From contig JAQVCT010000017.1 in NCBI GenBank assembly GCA_028689655.1, positions 1 through 62,186 on the forward strand: 62,186 nucleotides of DNA, given 5' to 3'. The position numbers and the translations under genes were made by a program. Source of the DNA: Lachnospiraceae bacterium (GTDB lineage: Bacteria > Bacillota > Clostridia > Lachnospirales > Lachnospiraceae). The notes under the pieces were generated by a model that did no database searches, had not been told where the DNA came from, and was given only the letters and a program-made list of their open reading frames with translations. Shown here one piece after another: positions 45,317 to 55,100 of this stretch; within the stretch, counting starts at the first letter, position 1, and every line of letters begins with the position of its first letter.

Positions 45317-45390
45317 AGTAATTCCTCTCTGTTCCGTCCCACTGTGTGAAACATTCCTTCTATACTATTGTTCCTATACTAATATTCTCT

Positions 45391-46311
45391 CTATGGCAGT
45401 GGATGTCCTGCTGCCAAATACAGTTCATACCATTCTTCTCTGGTAAGGGTAATATGGCTTGCATCCACAATCTCCTGTAATCTGCCTTCGTTGGTGGTTC
45501 CGGCGATGAGCTGCATCTTTGCAGGATGTCTCATGATCCATGCCGCAGCAATGCCGGTATCGCTCACCTGATATTTTTCCGCAAGTACATGTATCTTCTC
45601 ATTTAATTCCCGGTACGCTTCGTTTCCCAGGAATACACCCCTCCAGCCAGGCATCTGGAATGGAGACCATGCCTGTAGGGTGATGTCATGTAATCTGCTA
45701 TAATCCAATACGCTTCCATCACGGTCTATGGCACCGTCTGTTTCCATGTTCACTTCCATACCATTTGCTACCATATTGGAAACAGGGATACTGAACTGCA
45801 TCTGATTAATGACCAGATCCTGTTTTACACATTTTTTCAGAAGCTCGATTTGCATGGGTTTATGATTGGATACTCCAAAATGACGCACTTTACCGCTTTG
45901 CTCCAACTGTTCAAAAGCTGCCGCCACTTCCTCCGGCTCCACCAGCGCATCCGGGCGGTGCAGGAGCAGGATGTCCAGATACTCCATCTGTAACCGTTTC
46001 AAAATGCCATCCACGGATTGTAAAATATAGTCCTTTGACAGATCGTAGTATCCTTTTCTGATACCACATTTGGACTGTATGATCATATCTTCCCTTCTCA
46101 GAGAAGTGTCTGACTGAAATGCCTGTCCAAATATTTCCTCGCTTTTGCCACCGCCGTAGATATCCGCGTGGTCAAAAAAGCTGGCTCCCATGTCCATTGC
46201 TGTATGAATGTAATGATTCATATCCTGCAATGACATATTGTCAAAACGCATGCAGCCTACCACCACCTGTGGCACCTGTAATGCGGTATTTCCTAAAATA
46301 ATCTTTTTCAT
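45391..46311 (-). CDS. Aldo/keto reductase, YdhF-like
   Basis: 306 residues, started at ATG 46311 with a GGGGG site. Motifs: Asp and Tyr in SFFDHADIYGGGKSEEIFG, Lys in IQSKCGI, His in LLLHRPD, and the C-terminal coenzyme segment. YdhF-type oxidoreductase of unknown substrate. Its 5' region is occupied by 84-bp tandem repeats. Confidence 0.92.
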   Translation of the reverse strand: MKKIILGNTALQVPQVVVGCMRFDNMSLQDMNHYIHTAMDMGASFFDHADIYGGGKSEEIFGQAFQSDTSLRREDMIIQSKCGIRKGYYDLSKDYILQSVDGILKRLQMEYLDILLLHRPDALVEPEEVAAAFEQLEQSGKVRHFGVSNHKPMQIELLKKCVKQDLVINQMQFSIPVSNMVANGMEVNMETDGAIDRDGSVLDYSRLHDITLQAWSPFQMPGWRGVFLGNEAYRELNEKIHVLAEKYQVSDTGIAAAWIMRHPAKMQLIAGTTNEGRLQEIVDASHITLTREEWYELYLAAGHPLP

Positions 46312-46332
46312 GCTGACTACCCCCTTGTTAGT

Positions 46333-46530
46333 ATTGAACATCAGCCCATCTTAAATTTGCTTCGCAAATGGGCTGACGCTACATGCCAAGTTTTCATTGA
46401 AAACTTGCCACAAATTATTGAACATCAGCCCATCTTAAATTTGCTTCGCAAATGGGCTGACGCTACATGCCAAGTTTTCATTGAAAACTTGCCACAAATT
46501 ATTGAACATCAGCCCATCTTAAATTTGCTA
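46333..46530. repeat. 84-bp tandem repeat with two palindromes per unit
   Basis: Two identical 84-bp units (46333-46416, 46417-46500) and the first 30 bp of a third (46501-46530). Each unit holds CAGCCCAT...ATGGGCTG with an inner TTTGC/GCAAA stem, and CAAGTTTTCA/TGAAAACTTG. The unit repeats exactly. It is upstream of the YdhF-like gene. A 64-codon frame on plus is built only from the repeat and is not a gene. Confidence 0.9.
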
Positions 46531-46609
46531 TCAATGAATAAATTGACATGATTCTGGCTGTTTCATGACCTGGGAATATAATATCACATTTTGGCTTTGG
46601 GGCATATAG

Positions 46610-46673
46610 AAAAATACATCTGCCGTGATGATTTTGGGGAGCAGTTTTGAGGTTCTCCCATCATGGCAGATGT
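46610..46673 (-). terminator. Terminator after metY
   Basis: Arms at about 46616-46630 and 46659-46673 form a long imperfect stem with an inner GGGGAG/CTCCC pair; minus strand continues TATTTTTC. It lies about 45 bp after the metY stop. Confidence 0.75.
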
Positions 46674-46719
46674 ATTATCTTCTATGTTATATGGAATCTA
46701 CTGATCTCTCATAAATCAC

Positions 46720-48021
46720 TTATGAGACTGCCCGAAAAGCTTCTCTCAGGTCTTCCAGAATATCCTGGATATTTTCTGTACCAATGGACAGGCGGATGGT
46801 ATTTTCCCTGATGCCCTGATCCAGCTGCTCCTGCTCATTTAATTCTGCATGGGTGGTGGATGCGGGATGGATGACTAAGGATTTCACATCTGCCACATTT
46901 GCCAGTAATGAAAAGAGCTTTAGTTGATCAATAAAGTCCTGTGCCTTCTTAGCATCTCCCTTGATCTCAAAGGTAAAGATAGAACCACCGCCATTAGGGA
47001 AATATTTCTGATAAAGGCGTTTCTGCTCCGGGTCTTCCGTGACAGATGGGTGATTGATTTTCTCCACCAGAGGCTGTTGCTGCAGGAATTCCACTACTTT
47101 TAACGTGTTCTCCACATGGCGCTCTACACGTAAAGATAATGTTTCCAGGCCTTGCAGGAATATCCACGCATGAATGGGTGAAAGTGTTGCACCTGTATCA
47201 CGAAGTAATATGGCACGGATTCTGGTGACAAAGGCTGCTGGACCTGCTGCATCCACGAAACTGATTCCATGATAGCTTTCATTAGGTTCTGTGAGCTGTG
47301 GGAATTTTCCAGATGCTCTCCAGTCAAATTTACCCCCATCCACGATCACACCTCCGATGGTCGTTCCATGACCGCCGATGAACTTTGTAGCGGAATGAAC
47401 CACGATGTCTGCACCGTATTCAATAGGACGAATCAAGTATGGTGTTCCGAAGGTATTGTCGATGACCAATGGAATTCCATTGGCATGTGCCACCTTTGCG
47501 ATGGCTTCAATATCAGCCACCTCGGAATTGGGATTTCCCAAAGTCTCTATGTAGAGTGCTTTTGTATTTTCCTGAATGGCATTTTCAAAAGCAGATACAT
47601 CCAGTGGATCTACGAAGGTAGCTTCCACACCATAATCCACTAGGGTATGTGCCAGGAGATTGTAGGTACCGCCATAGATATTCTTCGCTGCCACGATGTG
47701 GTCTCCCCGGAGAGCAAGATTCTGGATGGTATAGGTCACTGCGGCTGCACCGGATGCCACCGCCAGAGCTGCGACCCCGCCCTCCAATGCGGCGATTCTC
47801 TGCTCAAAGATATCCTCTGTGGGATTTGTCAGTCTGCCGTAGATATTTCCCGCATCCTTTAACCCAAAACGGTCTGCTGCATGCTGGCTGTTACGGAATA
47901 CATAGGAGGATGTCTGATAGATGGGAACCGCTCTGGAATCTGTCACAGGATCTGGAAGTTCCTGACCTACGTGTAATTGTTTTGTCTCAAATCTTAAATT
48001 TCTTTCCTTTAATTCGCTCAT
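46720..48021 (-). CDS. metY: O-acetylhomoserine sulfhydrylase / aminocarboxypropyltransferase
   Basis: PLP enzyme making homocysteine (or, less often, cysteine) from an O-acetylated precursor and sulfide. 433 residues started at ATG 48021, seven bases after AGGAG. N-terminal FETKQLHVGQELPDPVTDSR, SNQIYGRLTNPTEDIFE-type region, IPLVIDNTFGTPYL, and the Schiff-base Lys in VVHSATKFIGGHGT. The long C-terminal part (about 60 residues more than MetB) is typical of this family. It lies behind a leader with attenuator-like structure. Confidence 0.94.
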   Translation of the reverse strand: MSELKERNLRFETKQLHVGQELPDPVTDSRAVPIYQTSSYVFRNSQHAADRFGLKDAGNIYGRLTNPTEDIFEQRIAALEGGVAALAVASGAAAVTYTIQNLALRGDHIVAAKNIYGGTYNLLAHTLVDYGVEATFVDPLDVSAFENAIQENTKALYIETLGNPNSEVADIEAIAKVAHANGIPLVIDNTFGTPYLIRPIEYGADIVVHSATKFIGGHGTTIGGVIVDGGKFDWRASGKFPQLTEPNESYHGISFVDAAGPAAFVTRIRAILLRDTGATLSPIHAWIFLQGLETLSLRVERHVENTLKVVEFLQQQPLVEKINHPSVTEDPEQKRLYQKYFPNGGGSIFTFEIKGDAKKAQDFIDQLKLFSLLANVADVKSLVIHPASTTHAELNEQEQLDQGIRENTIRLSIGTENIQDILEDLREAFRAVS

Positions 48022-48061
48022 GTTTTTTCTCCTTTGATTTTCCATTTTTTTATTTGATTAT

Positions 48062-48190
48062 TTCATTTTAATATCTTATTTTTTCTTCTTTATTTTTTAA
48101 TTCTTTATTTTTTAATTCTTTATTTTTTAATTCTTTATTTTTTCTTCTTTATTTTTCTTCTTTATTTTTTCTTTTTTATTCTTTCTTTTC
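48062..48190. repeat. Tandem repeat in the metY leader
   Basis: T-rich units of about 14 bp (ttctttattttttaa) and shorter variants. On the metY sense strand they read A/G-rich and stand between the leader terminator and the metY ribosome site. Confidence 0.8.
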
Positions 48191-48197
48191 AATTACC

Positions 48198-48316
48198 CTA
48201 ATTACTGCTTTTAGATGCAAAAAAGACAGGTGCGCTCATGCTCCTGCCTCTTTCAGATATATGGGTATTCTTATGATGAGACTGTGTCAGGCTTTCACCC
48301 GCATCACACATATGGG
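48198..48316 (-). promoter_or_regulatory. Folded leader RNA ahead of metY, candidate attenuator
   Basis: Between the leader ORF stop and the terminator the RNA can pair ATGATG/CATCAT, ACCC/GGGT and GTGT/ACAC in nested form. No SAM-I, T-box or cobalamin consensus was convincing. With the leader ORF and terminator it suggests regulated read-through. Confidence 0.5.
48218..48250 (-). terminator. Intrinsic terminator within the metY leader
   Basis: GGCAGG (minus strand) pairs with CCTGTC around a small inner stem, followed by TTTTTT. It is about 200 bp ahead of the metY ATG and about 65 bp after the leader ORF stop. Confidence 0.7.
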
Positions 48317-48454
48317 TCACATCATGGGAAGATGCCTTACGAAACAAGGTATTGTTCGTGCATGGACTATCACTGTATTCTGTTGAGAACAGTTCATACA
48401 GCAACACATGTGTGACAATTTTCCTTTGTGGTCAAATTTGATTGTGTGTTTCAT
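48317..48454 (-). CDS. Cys/Met-rich leader peptide upstream of metY
   Basis: ATG 48454 with AGGAGGA six bases upstream, TGA at 48317; 45 residues. Residues 16-22 are Met-Cys-Cys-Cys-Met-Asn-Cys and the end is Pro-Met-Met. Ribosome stalling at Cys or Met codons when the charged tRNAs are scarce could favour read-through of the terminator downstream. No similar protein is recognised and it may have no function beyond regulation. Confidence 0.6.
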   Translation of the reverse strand: MKHTIKFDHKGKLSHMCCCMNCSQQNTVIVHARTIPCFVRHLPMM

Positions 48455-48565
48455 AGTGCATCCTCCTTCTTTTATTTTTCATTTTTCTGATTTTTCTCTT
48501 TTTAATCTCTTAATTCTTACTTTTTGTTTTGTGTTCTTATTTCCTACTTGTTTGCTATGTTTAGT

Positions 48566-48594
48566 ATGATATATGAGTTGGAAACATTTGTCAA
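48566..48594 (-). promoter_or_regulatory. Promoter of the metY leader transcript
   Basis: TTGACA (48589-48594), 17-bp spacer, TATCAT (48566-48571) on minus, between the stop of the upstream PLP-enzyme gene and the leader ORF. Confidence 0.75.
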
Positions 48595-48628
48595 TCCCTT
48601 TTCTCACTTTATTTATCATATCTTGTAA

Positions 48629-49771
48629 TCAAGTCCTATTTTCTGCTGCCTGTCGGAGGTCTTCCAGCAGATCTTCTATGCCCTCGATGCCTGCTGAGAG
48701 GCGAAGGAGTCGATCGTTGATCCCCTTTGCTTCCCGAATCTCCTGGGGGATGGCGGCATGGGTCTGGGTCATTGGGTATGTAATCAAAGATTCCACCCCT
48801 CCAAGGCTCTCGGCAAACTGAATGATCTCCACATGCTCCAATATGCGGATAGCCCGCTCCTGTGTGTCCGTAGTGAAGGAGATCATGGCTCCAAATCCGT
48901 AGGATTGTCTCATGGACAGTTCATAATCCGGGTGTTCCGGTAGTCCGATATAATAGACTTTCTCCACCCAGGATTGCTGCCCCAGCCACCTTGCCAACGC
49001 CAGCGCATTCTCCTGCTGTCTCTCCAGTCTGACCCCCAGCGTCTTGATACCTCTGGTGAGAAGCCAACTGTCAATTGGGGCAAGACAGGCTCCCGTGGTG
49101 TTATAAATTTCTCTTATTTTCCTATTCAATACTTCATTGTCTACCACAATAAATCCAGCCAGAGTATCATTGTGTCCACACAAATATTTGGTCCCACTAT
49201 GTACTACAATATTGGCGCCCAGCTCTATGGGACGCTGAAAATACGGCGTGAGAAAAGTATTGTCCACGATGAGCAATGCCTGATGTTCCTTTGCGATCTT
49301 AGCGACTCCTGCCAGATCCGTCACCTGCATCATGGGATTGGAAGGAGTTTCGATATAGACTGCCCTGGTATTTTCCTGCATTGCCCTGTTTACCTCTGAC
49401 AGATTGCTGGTATTGACCGCAGTGAAGCTGATTCCATTCTTCTCATTGATCTTATGAAAGGACCGATAAGTACCGCCATACAAATCATCCGATATCACGA
49501 TATGATCACCGGGAGAGAACAGTTCCATCACGGCTGTGATGGCTGCCATTCCAGAGGCACAGGCGATGGCTCCCACGCCCTTTTCCAGTAATGCAACGGT
49601 CTCTTCCAACTGCTGTCTGGTGGGATTCTGTGTCCTGGAGTAGTCATATCCCGTGCTGTGTCCCATGCCGGGATGTGCGAATGTGGCTGTCTGATAGATT
49701 GGAAATGTGACTGCTCCTGTAGCATCATTTCTCTCATTTTTTCCATGAATACATTGTGTATTAATATCCAT
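48629..49771 (-). CDS. Cystathionine gamma-synthase / beta-lyase family PLP enzyme
   Basis: About 380 residues, started at ATG 49771 (an ATG three codons earlier sits too near the GGGAG). Markers: INTQCIHGKNERND, TGYDYSRTQNPTRQQLEE, Schiff-base Lys in VHSGTKYLCGHNDT, and SLGGVESLITYPMTQTHA. The trans-sulfuration family contains synthases and lyases that cannot be separated with confidence by eye; the MetI/MetC-type reaction on cystathionine is most likely. Upstream of the metY leader promoter. Confidence 0.9.
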   Translation of the reverse strand: MDINTQCIHGKNERNDATGAVTFPIYQTATFAHPGMGHSTGYDYSRTQNPTRQQLEETVALLEKGVGAIACASGMAAITAVMELFSPGDHIVISDDLYGGTYRSFHKINEKNGISFTAVNTSNLSEVNRAMQENTRAVYIETPSNPMMQVTDLAGVAKIAKEHQALLIVDNTFLTPYFQRPIELGANIVVHSGTKYLCGHNDTLAGFIVVDNEVLNRKIREIYNTTGACLAPIDSWLLTRGIKTLGVRLERQQENALALARWLGQQSWVEKVYYIGLPEHPDYELSMRQSYGFGAMISFTTDTQERAIRILEHVEIIQFAESLGGVESLITYPMTQTHAAIPQEIREAKGINDRLLRLSAGIEGIEDLLEDLRQAAENRT

Positions 49772-49995
49772 ATGCTTCATTCTCCCTTATCTTTTAACCT
49801 ATACCTTTTGACCTGTCTTCTGTCCTATCTTTTGAACTGTCCTCTGTCTCTTATCTTATGCATTATCTTATCTTTTTCTCTTAATCCATAATTTTTCGTT
49901 TTCAATTTCCTACTATCTTGATAGGTTTTATTATTTTAAAAGTATAAAGGAGAATTCTTATGCCGTCAAGTGTTATTTACAGGATTTCGCAGTTC

Positions 49996-50577
49996 TTATC
50001 CTATTGCATTAGCGTCCGAAATGATGCGGAGAAAATATGCATGCACCCCTGTATCCTGTGTCAGCTCGGGATGAAATGCCAGCCCGAGCTGATTGCCATA
50101 TCGCGCTGCCACCACTTTACCCTCCACAGTGGCCAGCACTTCTACACCTTCCCCTGTCTCTTCTATATAAGGTGCTCTGATAAATCGCATGGGGAAATTT
50201 CCCACATGGGCTATCATGCCACTTGTCTCAAAGCTGCCAAGCTGTCTGCCATAGGCATTCCGCTTTACCGTAACAGGCATCGTTCCAAAGTATACGCGAT
50301 CATCGTTGGAACTGTGTGCCGCCAGCAGTATCAATCCGGCACAGGTAGCAAGTACCGGCATGCCCGCCTGTATCTTCTCCCGCAAAGGCTCCAATAACTG
50401 TTCCTCACGCAGAAGTCTGCCCATGACCGTACTCTCTCCCCCCGGTAGCACCAGTGCATCAAAGGGTTGTTCCAAATCCGTGAGATTGCGAATCTCCAGT
50501 ACCTCTGCTCCCAGCTTTTCCAGGATATGTTCATGCTCTATAAATGCGCCCTGCAATGCCAACACTGCAATTTTCAT
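49996..50577 (-). CDS. pdxT: Pyridoxal 5'-phosphate synthase glutaminase subunit
   Basis: 193 residues, class I glutaminase fold: IAVLALQGAFIEHEHIL, LPGGESTVMGRLL, nucleophile Cys in VLATCAGLILLA (about 79), and His/Glu of the triad in LAFHPELTQD. Feeds ammonia to PdxS. It follows pdxS at 90 bp on the same strand. Confidence 0.96.
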   Translation of the reverse strand: MKIAVLALQGAFIEHEHILEKLGAEVLEIRNLTDLEQPFDALVLPGGESTVMGRLLREEQLLEPLREKIQAGMPVLATCAGLILLAAHSSNDDRVYFGTMPVTVKRNAYGRQLGSFETSGMIAHVGNFPMRFIRAPYIEETGEGVEVLATVEGKVVAARYGNQLGLAFHPELTQDTGVHAYFLRIISDANAIG

Positions 50578-50666
50578 CTTTTCTCCCTGCCTTTCCAGAC
50601 CATTCTTACGCCCCCTATATCATTGCTTATCTTTATTTATATGGTTCTAATCTTTGCATCCTGATT

Positions 50667-51545
50667 CTACTTTCCACGCTCTGCCATGAGAAGTTCTATC
50701 TCACTTTCGTTGATGCCCACCATGGCTTCCCCGAGATCTTCGGAAAGTTCTGCCAGAATCTTGGGATTGTCGTAATTCGTCACAGCCTTCACAATGGCTG
50801 CCGCCCTTTTCTGTGGATTGCCGGATTTGAAAATACCTGATCCCACAAAGACGCCCTCTGCGCCCAACTGCATCATCAAGGCTGCATCTGCCGGTGTTGC
50901 CACGCCGCCCGCTGCAAAGTTCACCACCGGAAGTCTCTTATGAACATGTACATACTGCACCAGATCGTAGGGCACTTCCAGTTCCTTGGCAATGTGGAAC
51001 AGCTCATCCTCTGATGCCGCTGCCACCTTGGCAATCTGGCGGTTCATCATGCGGATATGACGCACTGCCTGCACCACATCCCCCGTTCCGGGTTCTCCCT
51101 TGGTACGGATCATAGATGCGCCCTCGCTGATACGTCTCAGTGCCTCGCCCAGATCCTTTGCTCCACACACGAAGGGCACCTGAAATCTGGTCTTGTCAAT
51201 GTGATAGACATCATCCGCTGGTGAGAGGACTTCGCTCTCATCAATATAGTCGATCTCTATGGCTTCCAGAATCTGTGCCTCCACGAAATGTCCGATTCGC
51301 GCCTTTGCCATGACCGGAATGCTCACTGCCTTCTGAATGGACTTGATCATCTTCGGATCACTGGTACGTGCCACACCGCCCACTGCGCGGATATCTGCCG
51401 GTATCCGTTCCAGTGCCATCACTGCACAGGCACCCGCCTCCTCGGCGATCTTTGCCTGCTCCGGTGTGGTAACATCCATGATGACGCCACCCTTTAACAT
51501 CTGTGCCAGCTCTTTATTCAATTCATATCTGTTGTTGGTATTCAT
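50667..51545 (-). CDS. pdxS: Pyridoxal 5'-phosphate synthase lyase subunit
   Basis: 292 residues, started at ATG 51545 after AGGTGAG. It assembles PLP from ribose-5-phosphate, glyceraldehyde-3-phosphate and ammonia. Lys of [14 protein letters not shown] and Lys in [11 protein letters not shown] are the two catalytic Schiff-base lysines. The cofactor made here is needed by the two PLP enzymes downstream. Confidence 0.97.
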   Translation of the reverse strand: MNTNNRYELNKELAQMLKGGVIMDVTTPEQAKIAEEAGACAVMALERIPADIRAVGGVARTSDPKMIKSIQKAVSIPVMAKARIGHFVEAQILEAIEIDYIDESEVLSPADDVYHIDKTRFQVPFVCGAKDLGEALRRISEGASMIRTKGEPGTGDVVQAVRHIRMMNRQIAKVAAASEDELFHIAKELEVPYDLVQYVHVHKRLPVVNFAAGGVATPADAALMMQLGAEGVFVGSGIFKSGNPQKRAAAIVKAVTNYDNPKILAELSEDLGEAMVGINESEIELLMAERGK

Positions 51546-51554
51546 ATTCTCACC

Positions 51555-51765
51555 TGTCCTTTTCATCGCTTTTCTGTTCTTATTGCTTTTCTGTTCTCAT
51601 TGCTTTTCTGTTCTCATTGCTTTTCTGTTCTCATCGCTTTTCTGTTTTCATTGCTTTTCTGTTTTCATTGCTTTTCTGTTCTCATTGCTTTTCTGCTCTT
51701 ATTGCTCTTCTGTTCCTATTGCTCTTCTATTCTTATTGCTTTTCTGTTCTCAATACTTTTATTGC
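51555..51765. repeat. 15- to 16-bp tandem repeat in the pdxS leader
   Basis: About a dozen units of cttttctgttctcattg-like sequence run from just ahead of the pdxS start. On the pdxS sense strand they are rich in A and G. Confidence 0.88.
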
Positions 51766-51782
51766 TGATGGCGTCCCATCTT

Positions 51783-51901
51783 GATTAAGCAGACTCAAGA
51801 TCTGCGGTCTCTCGTTCGCGTTGCTCCTATCCATGTCGTAATATTGATTTATTCATGCCAGCATGATAAATCATATTTCTCCATGTCTAGTCTGCTTAAT
51901 C
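51783..51901. repeat. 13-bp inverted repeat bracketing about 90 bp
   Basis: GATTAAGCAGACT (51783-51795) is the exact complement of 51889-51901. The enclosed DNA has no gene. It may be a small non-autonomous element or a long-loop structure. Confidence 0.55.
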
Positions 51902-51905
51902 GCGC

Positions 51906-51958
51906 AAAAAAAGTATGCAACACCATGAAGAGAATTCTCTTTTCATAGTATTGCATAC
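51906..51958 (-). terminator. Terminator downstream of the BspA-like gene
   Basis: On minus, GTATGCAA pairs with TTGCATAC around an AT-rich inner stem (ATGAA/TTCAT, AGA/CTCT), followed by TTTTTTT. About 150 bp after the last coding base. Confidence 0.75.
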
Positions 51959-52050
51959 GAATGGTATGTTCCATATATCCATTTTAATTATTTTTAGCCA
52001 TACCAGTTATGGATTTCTGAATATAGCTTTTGTTCACTTTTCGGTACTTT

Positions 52051-52155
52051 CTATGCATCACCCTTATTCAGAATGCTGAGAATGTTCTTACCGTCTATCT
52101 TTTTCCCAGTCACAACTGTACCATTCTCATAATACAGCCACTGACCAGAGTCATT
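52051..52155 (-). pseudogene. Out-of-frame C-terminal tail of the BspA-like gene
   Basis: The frame one base away reads NDSGQWLYYENGTVVTGKK, then DGKNILSILNKGDA and TAG at 52051. It matches the tail of the SLH protein at the right edge (NDSGHWLYYKDGRTLTG), so this is the real ancestral C-terminus, now separated by a frameshifting deletion. Confidence 0.75.
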
Positions 52156-55100
52156 CCTGTGCCTGTGAACAGGTCACGAACCACTGCAAATTCTATACTT
52201 TCCTTTGCCCAATGATCTGCGATGTCGCTAAAAGTTGTTGCTGCGGTATCTGCTTTGTACGCTATACCGTAGATGGAGAAATGATTGGTTATCAACAGCA
52301 GCTTCCCACTTTTCTCATTGTAGCTGGAGGAGCGGATATATTTCACTTTGCCTGCATCAGTGATATGCACTGCTACTATATTGCCTGCTTTCTCACCCTC
52401 GGCGAGAATATACGGAATAGCAATGCATACGCTGCCCTTTCCGAAGTCTGAAATTATCTTACCATTTGCTCCGGTCACTTTGAAATCAAATACCGGATGA
52501 TTTCCAACTGCTTTTCGTGCTTCTGCTGACAGTTTACTGTTGTCCATCTTCGCTGCCGTTATATTAACATCACTGGCTGCGGTGCCTCTAATCTCCTTCA
52601 AGGCTTCCAAATCAATGGATATATCCACAGCACCACTCTGAATCGTCACATTTTTCACGCCTGACGCAATTAACTTATCCTGTACTGATTTGGGCAATTC
52701 TGCTGTAATGTTATTTATGATCTTATCTGTTGCTCCATTGATTACTATGGCAATACCATTGGCTGTTGTACCGTTTTTCTTAGCCTCATCCTGTGCCTTT
52801 TTAATCGCATCCTCTATCTTATTGTCTGTGATGGCTATTGTCGCATTACCATTCTTATCCACCACCGGCTTCACATCAGCGACCGTGGTCATTGGAGCAG
52901 CAGGTATGTCTGCATCAATCGTGTTGGAGCCGGAACCACTGTTACTACTGCCGCCGGATCCGCTGTTACTACTGCCGCCGGATCCGCTTCCTCCGTCTGT
53001 ATCAGGTTCAGTAGCAGATGCCTTACTAATCGTAAATTTTACCGCTGCACTTTTTACAGCTTTGGTATTCGCATTTTCCTCTATAAATGCCTGCACATAC
53101 CAGGTACCTACATCCTTCGGTGGAACAGCCTGCGAACCAGTCATGCTGCTGTTATTACTATAAGTAAACTTTACATCTGCATAACTTGCACCTTCGATGG
53201 TCATTTGCTTCGCTGTTGGGTTAGCAACGGCTGTACCGTCATAGGTTTTGCCCGTCATGGTGTTGATTTTAAGTGTCGGGGTAAATTTGTCCACCGTCAG
53301 CTTCATGGTATTAGTGCTTTCCGCCGCTGTATAGTTACCCCCTGCCGCAATATATGCCTTGATTTCATACTTGCCTGCATCAGTAGGAAGTCCGTCAATA
53401 TAGCCTGCAAACAGTCCTCTTGTCAGACCACCGATATCCTTGTAGGCGTACTGGATGGTTCTGTTGTAGGTATCGCCCTCTAACAGCCTAACTACTGGCT
53501 TTTTCAACACACTTTGCAGAATAGGACTGCCAGTATAGGTGGTACTTTGGGCTGTCTCTTCCCAGGTAAGAGTAGGTGCTGCCGGAGAAACTGTAATAGT
53601 TACCGTTGCCGTTGCATCTTTATAATTCTTACCTCCGGATTTGGTTGCCGTAATGGTGGCAGTACCAGCGTTACGGATGATTGCCGTTGTACCGCTTTCT
53701 GTACTGTTGATGCCGATTACCCATGAATTACTGCTGGCATAGGTCACTTTGCCGTCTCCGGTTCCACCGCTGACAGACAGGTTTATAGGATCTCCGTACG
53801 TTGCCGTTGCTGGAACACCTTCTATCTTCAACTCTTTCTGTTCTAACGGAGTAATCGTAACTACAGTGCTTGCTTTTGCACTGTTCAGATCTGTATTACC
53901 TGCAAACTGAGCAGTAATCCTATGCTTTCCACCCTCCCAGGTGTTTGTGTTTATATTAGTGAAGGTAGCTGTCCACTTGCCATCGGGGCCTTTGATAGCT
54001 TTCTGTACTGTACCAAGCTGTGTTCCGCCATCCATAAGTACAATTTCGTTCTCCGTCAGTGACAGAGTTCTTGCCTTTGTCGGTGCCTTTTCCAGCGTAG
54101 CCGTCAATGTGATCGTATTATCTTCAAGATATTCAGCCTCCGTATTACCGGATGTAATCTTAAGTGTCCCTGTAGAAGGCGAAACAAGTGTAGTCGGCAG
54201 CGTCCAGCCGTACCAAAATTTATCTCCTGTGTTACCATCGTCAACAGCCTTATATGCCCGGATAGCATCGTCAGCTATCTCCGAAGCTCCCAGAATGGTT
54301 AGCTTACGTGGATTAGAGCTCTCCGAGCCATTCGCAAAAGCATTCGCACCGACTGATGTGGGTGGTGTGGTACCCAGTTTAAGACTATTTAATGCAGAAC
54401 AGCTATCAAACGCATAGTTCCCAATACTAATTGCCGCCGGCAGCTCTACACTGGTGAGATCGATACAGGACACAAATGCATAATCCCTTATGGCAGTTGC
54501 CACCGGCAGCTCTACACTGGTGAGACCGCTACAGTACGCAAATGCACGATCCCCTATGGTAGTTGCCGTGGGCAGCTCTACACTGGTAAGACCGCTACAG
54601 TTAAAAAATGCATAATCCCCTATGGTAGTTGCCGCCGGCAGCCCTGCACTGGTAAGCTTCAAACAGCCGCTAAATGCATCATTCCCTATGGTAATTGCCA
54701 CTGGCAGCTCTACACTGGTAAGCTTCTCACAAACCCAAAATGCCCTAGCCCCTATGGATTCTGCATTTGGCATGATAACTGTCTGTAGACTGCTGCCGCC
54801 GCCCTCCTCCATATACATTAATTTGCCAGGTACACTAACATCGTCGCTATACAGGTGTTGAATGGTTTTCTTTCCTTCTTCAGGAATCTCTGTAGCTGTT
54901 GCCACTGTAGGGGCATCGGCTGTTGCAGCATAGAATGTACCTTCCTCATACACCGCATAGACTTCTCCTTCTGCCAGGGTCACCATATCAAGCAGCACCT
55001 CACGCAGTGCTATCAGCTTCGCCATGCGTGTTTCACCGATTTGCTCATCCAGATTTTCTATCGTTTCATCCTCATACAGAGCTTCATACAGTTTCCACAC

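Noticed and set aside
46333..46530. CRISPR array
   Set aside because: Units are contiguous 84-bp copies with no unique spacers and no cas genes.
46357..46551. 64-codon frame on plus
   Set aside because: Entirely made of the 84-bp repeat; no ribosome site.
48198..48316. SAM-I, T-box or cobalamin riboswitch
   Set aside because: The conserved SAM-I core, the T-box GGGTGGNACCGCG and a complete B12 box are all missing; only weak partial likeness was seen.
48198..48407. 69-codon minus frame in the metY leader
   Set aside because: Starts inside the leader ORF without a ribosome site and runs through the terminator; the other frame has AGGAGGA and a proper start.
51337..51788. Three overlapping frames on plus opposite pdxS leader
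   Set aside because: Low-complexity Phe/Cys/Ser/Leu translations of the tandem repeat.
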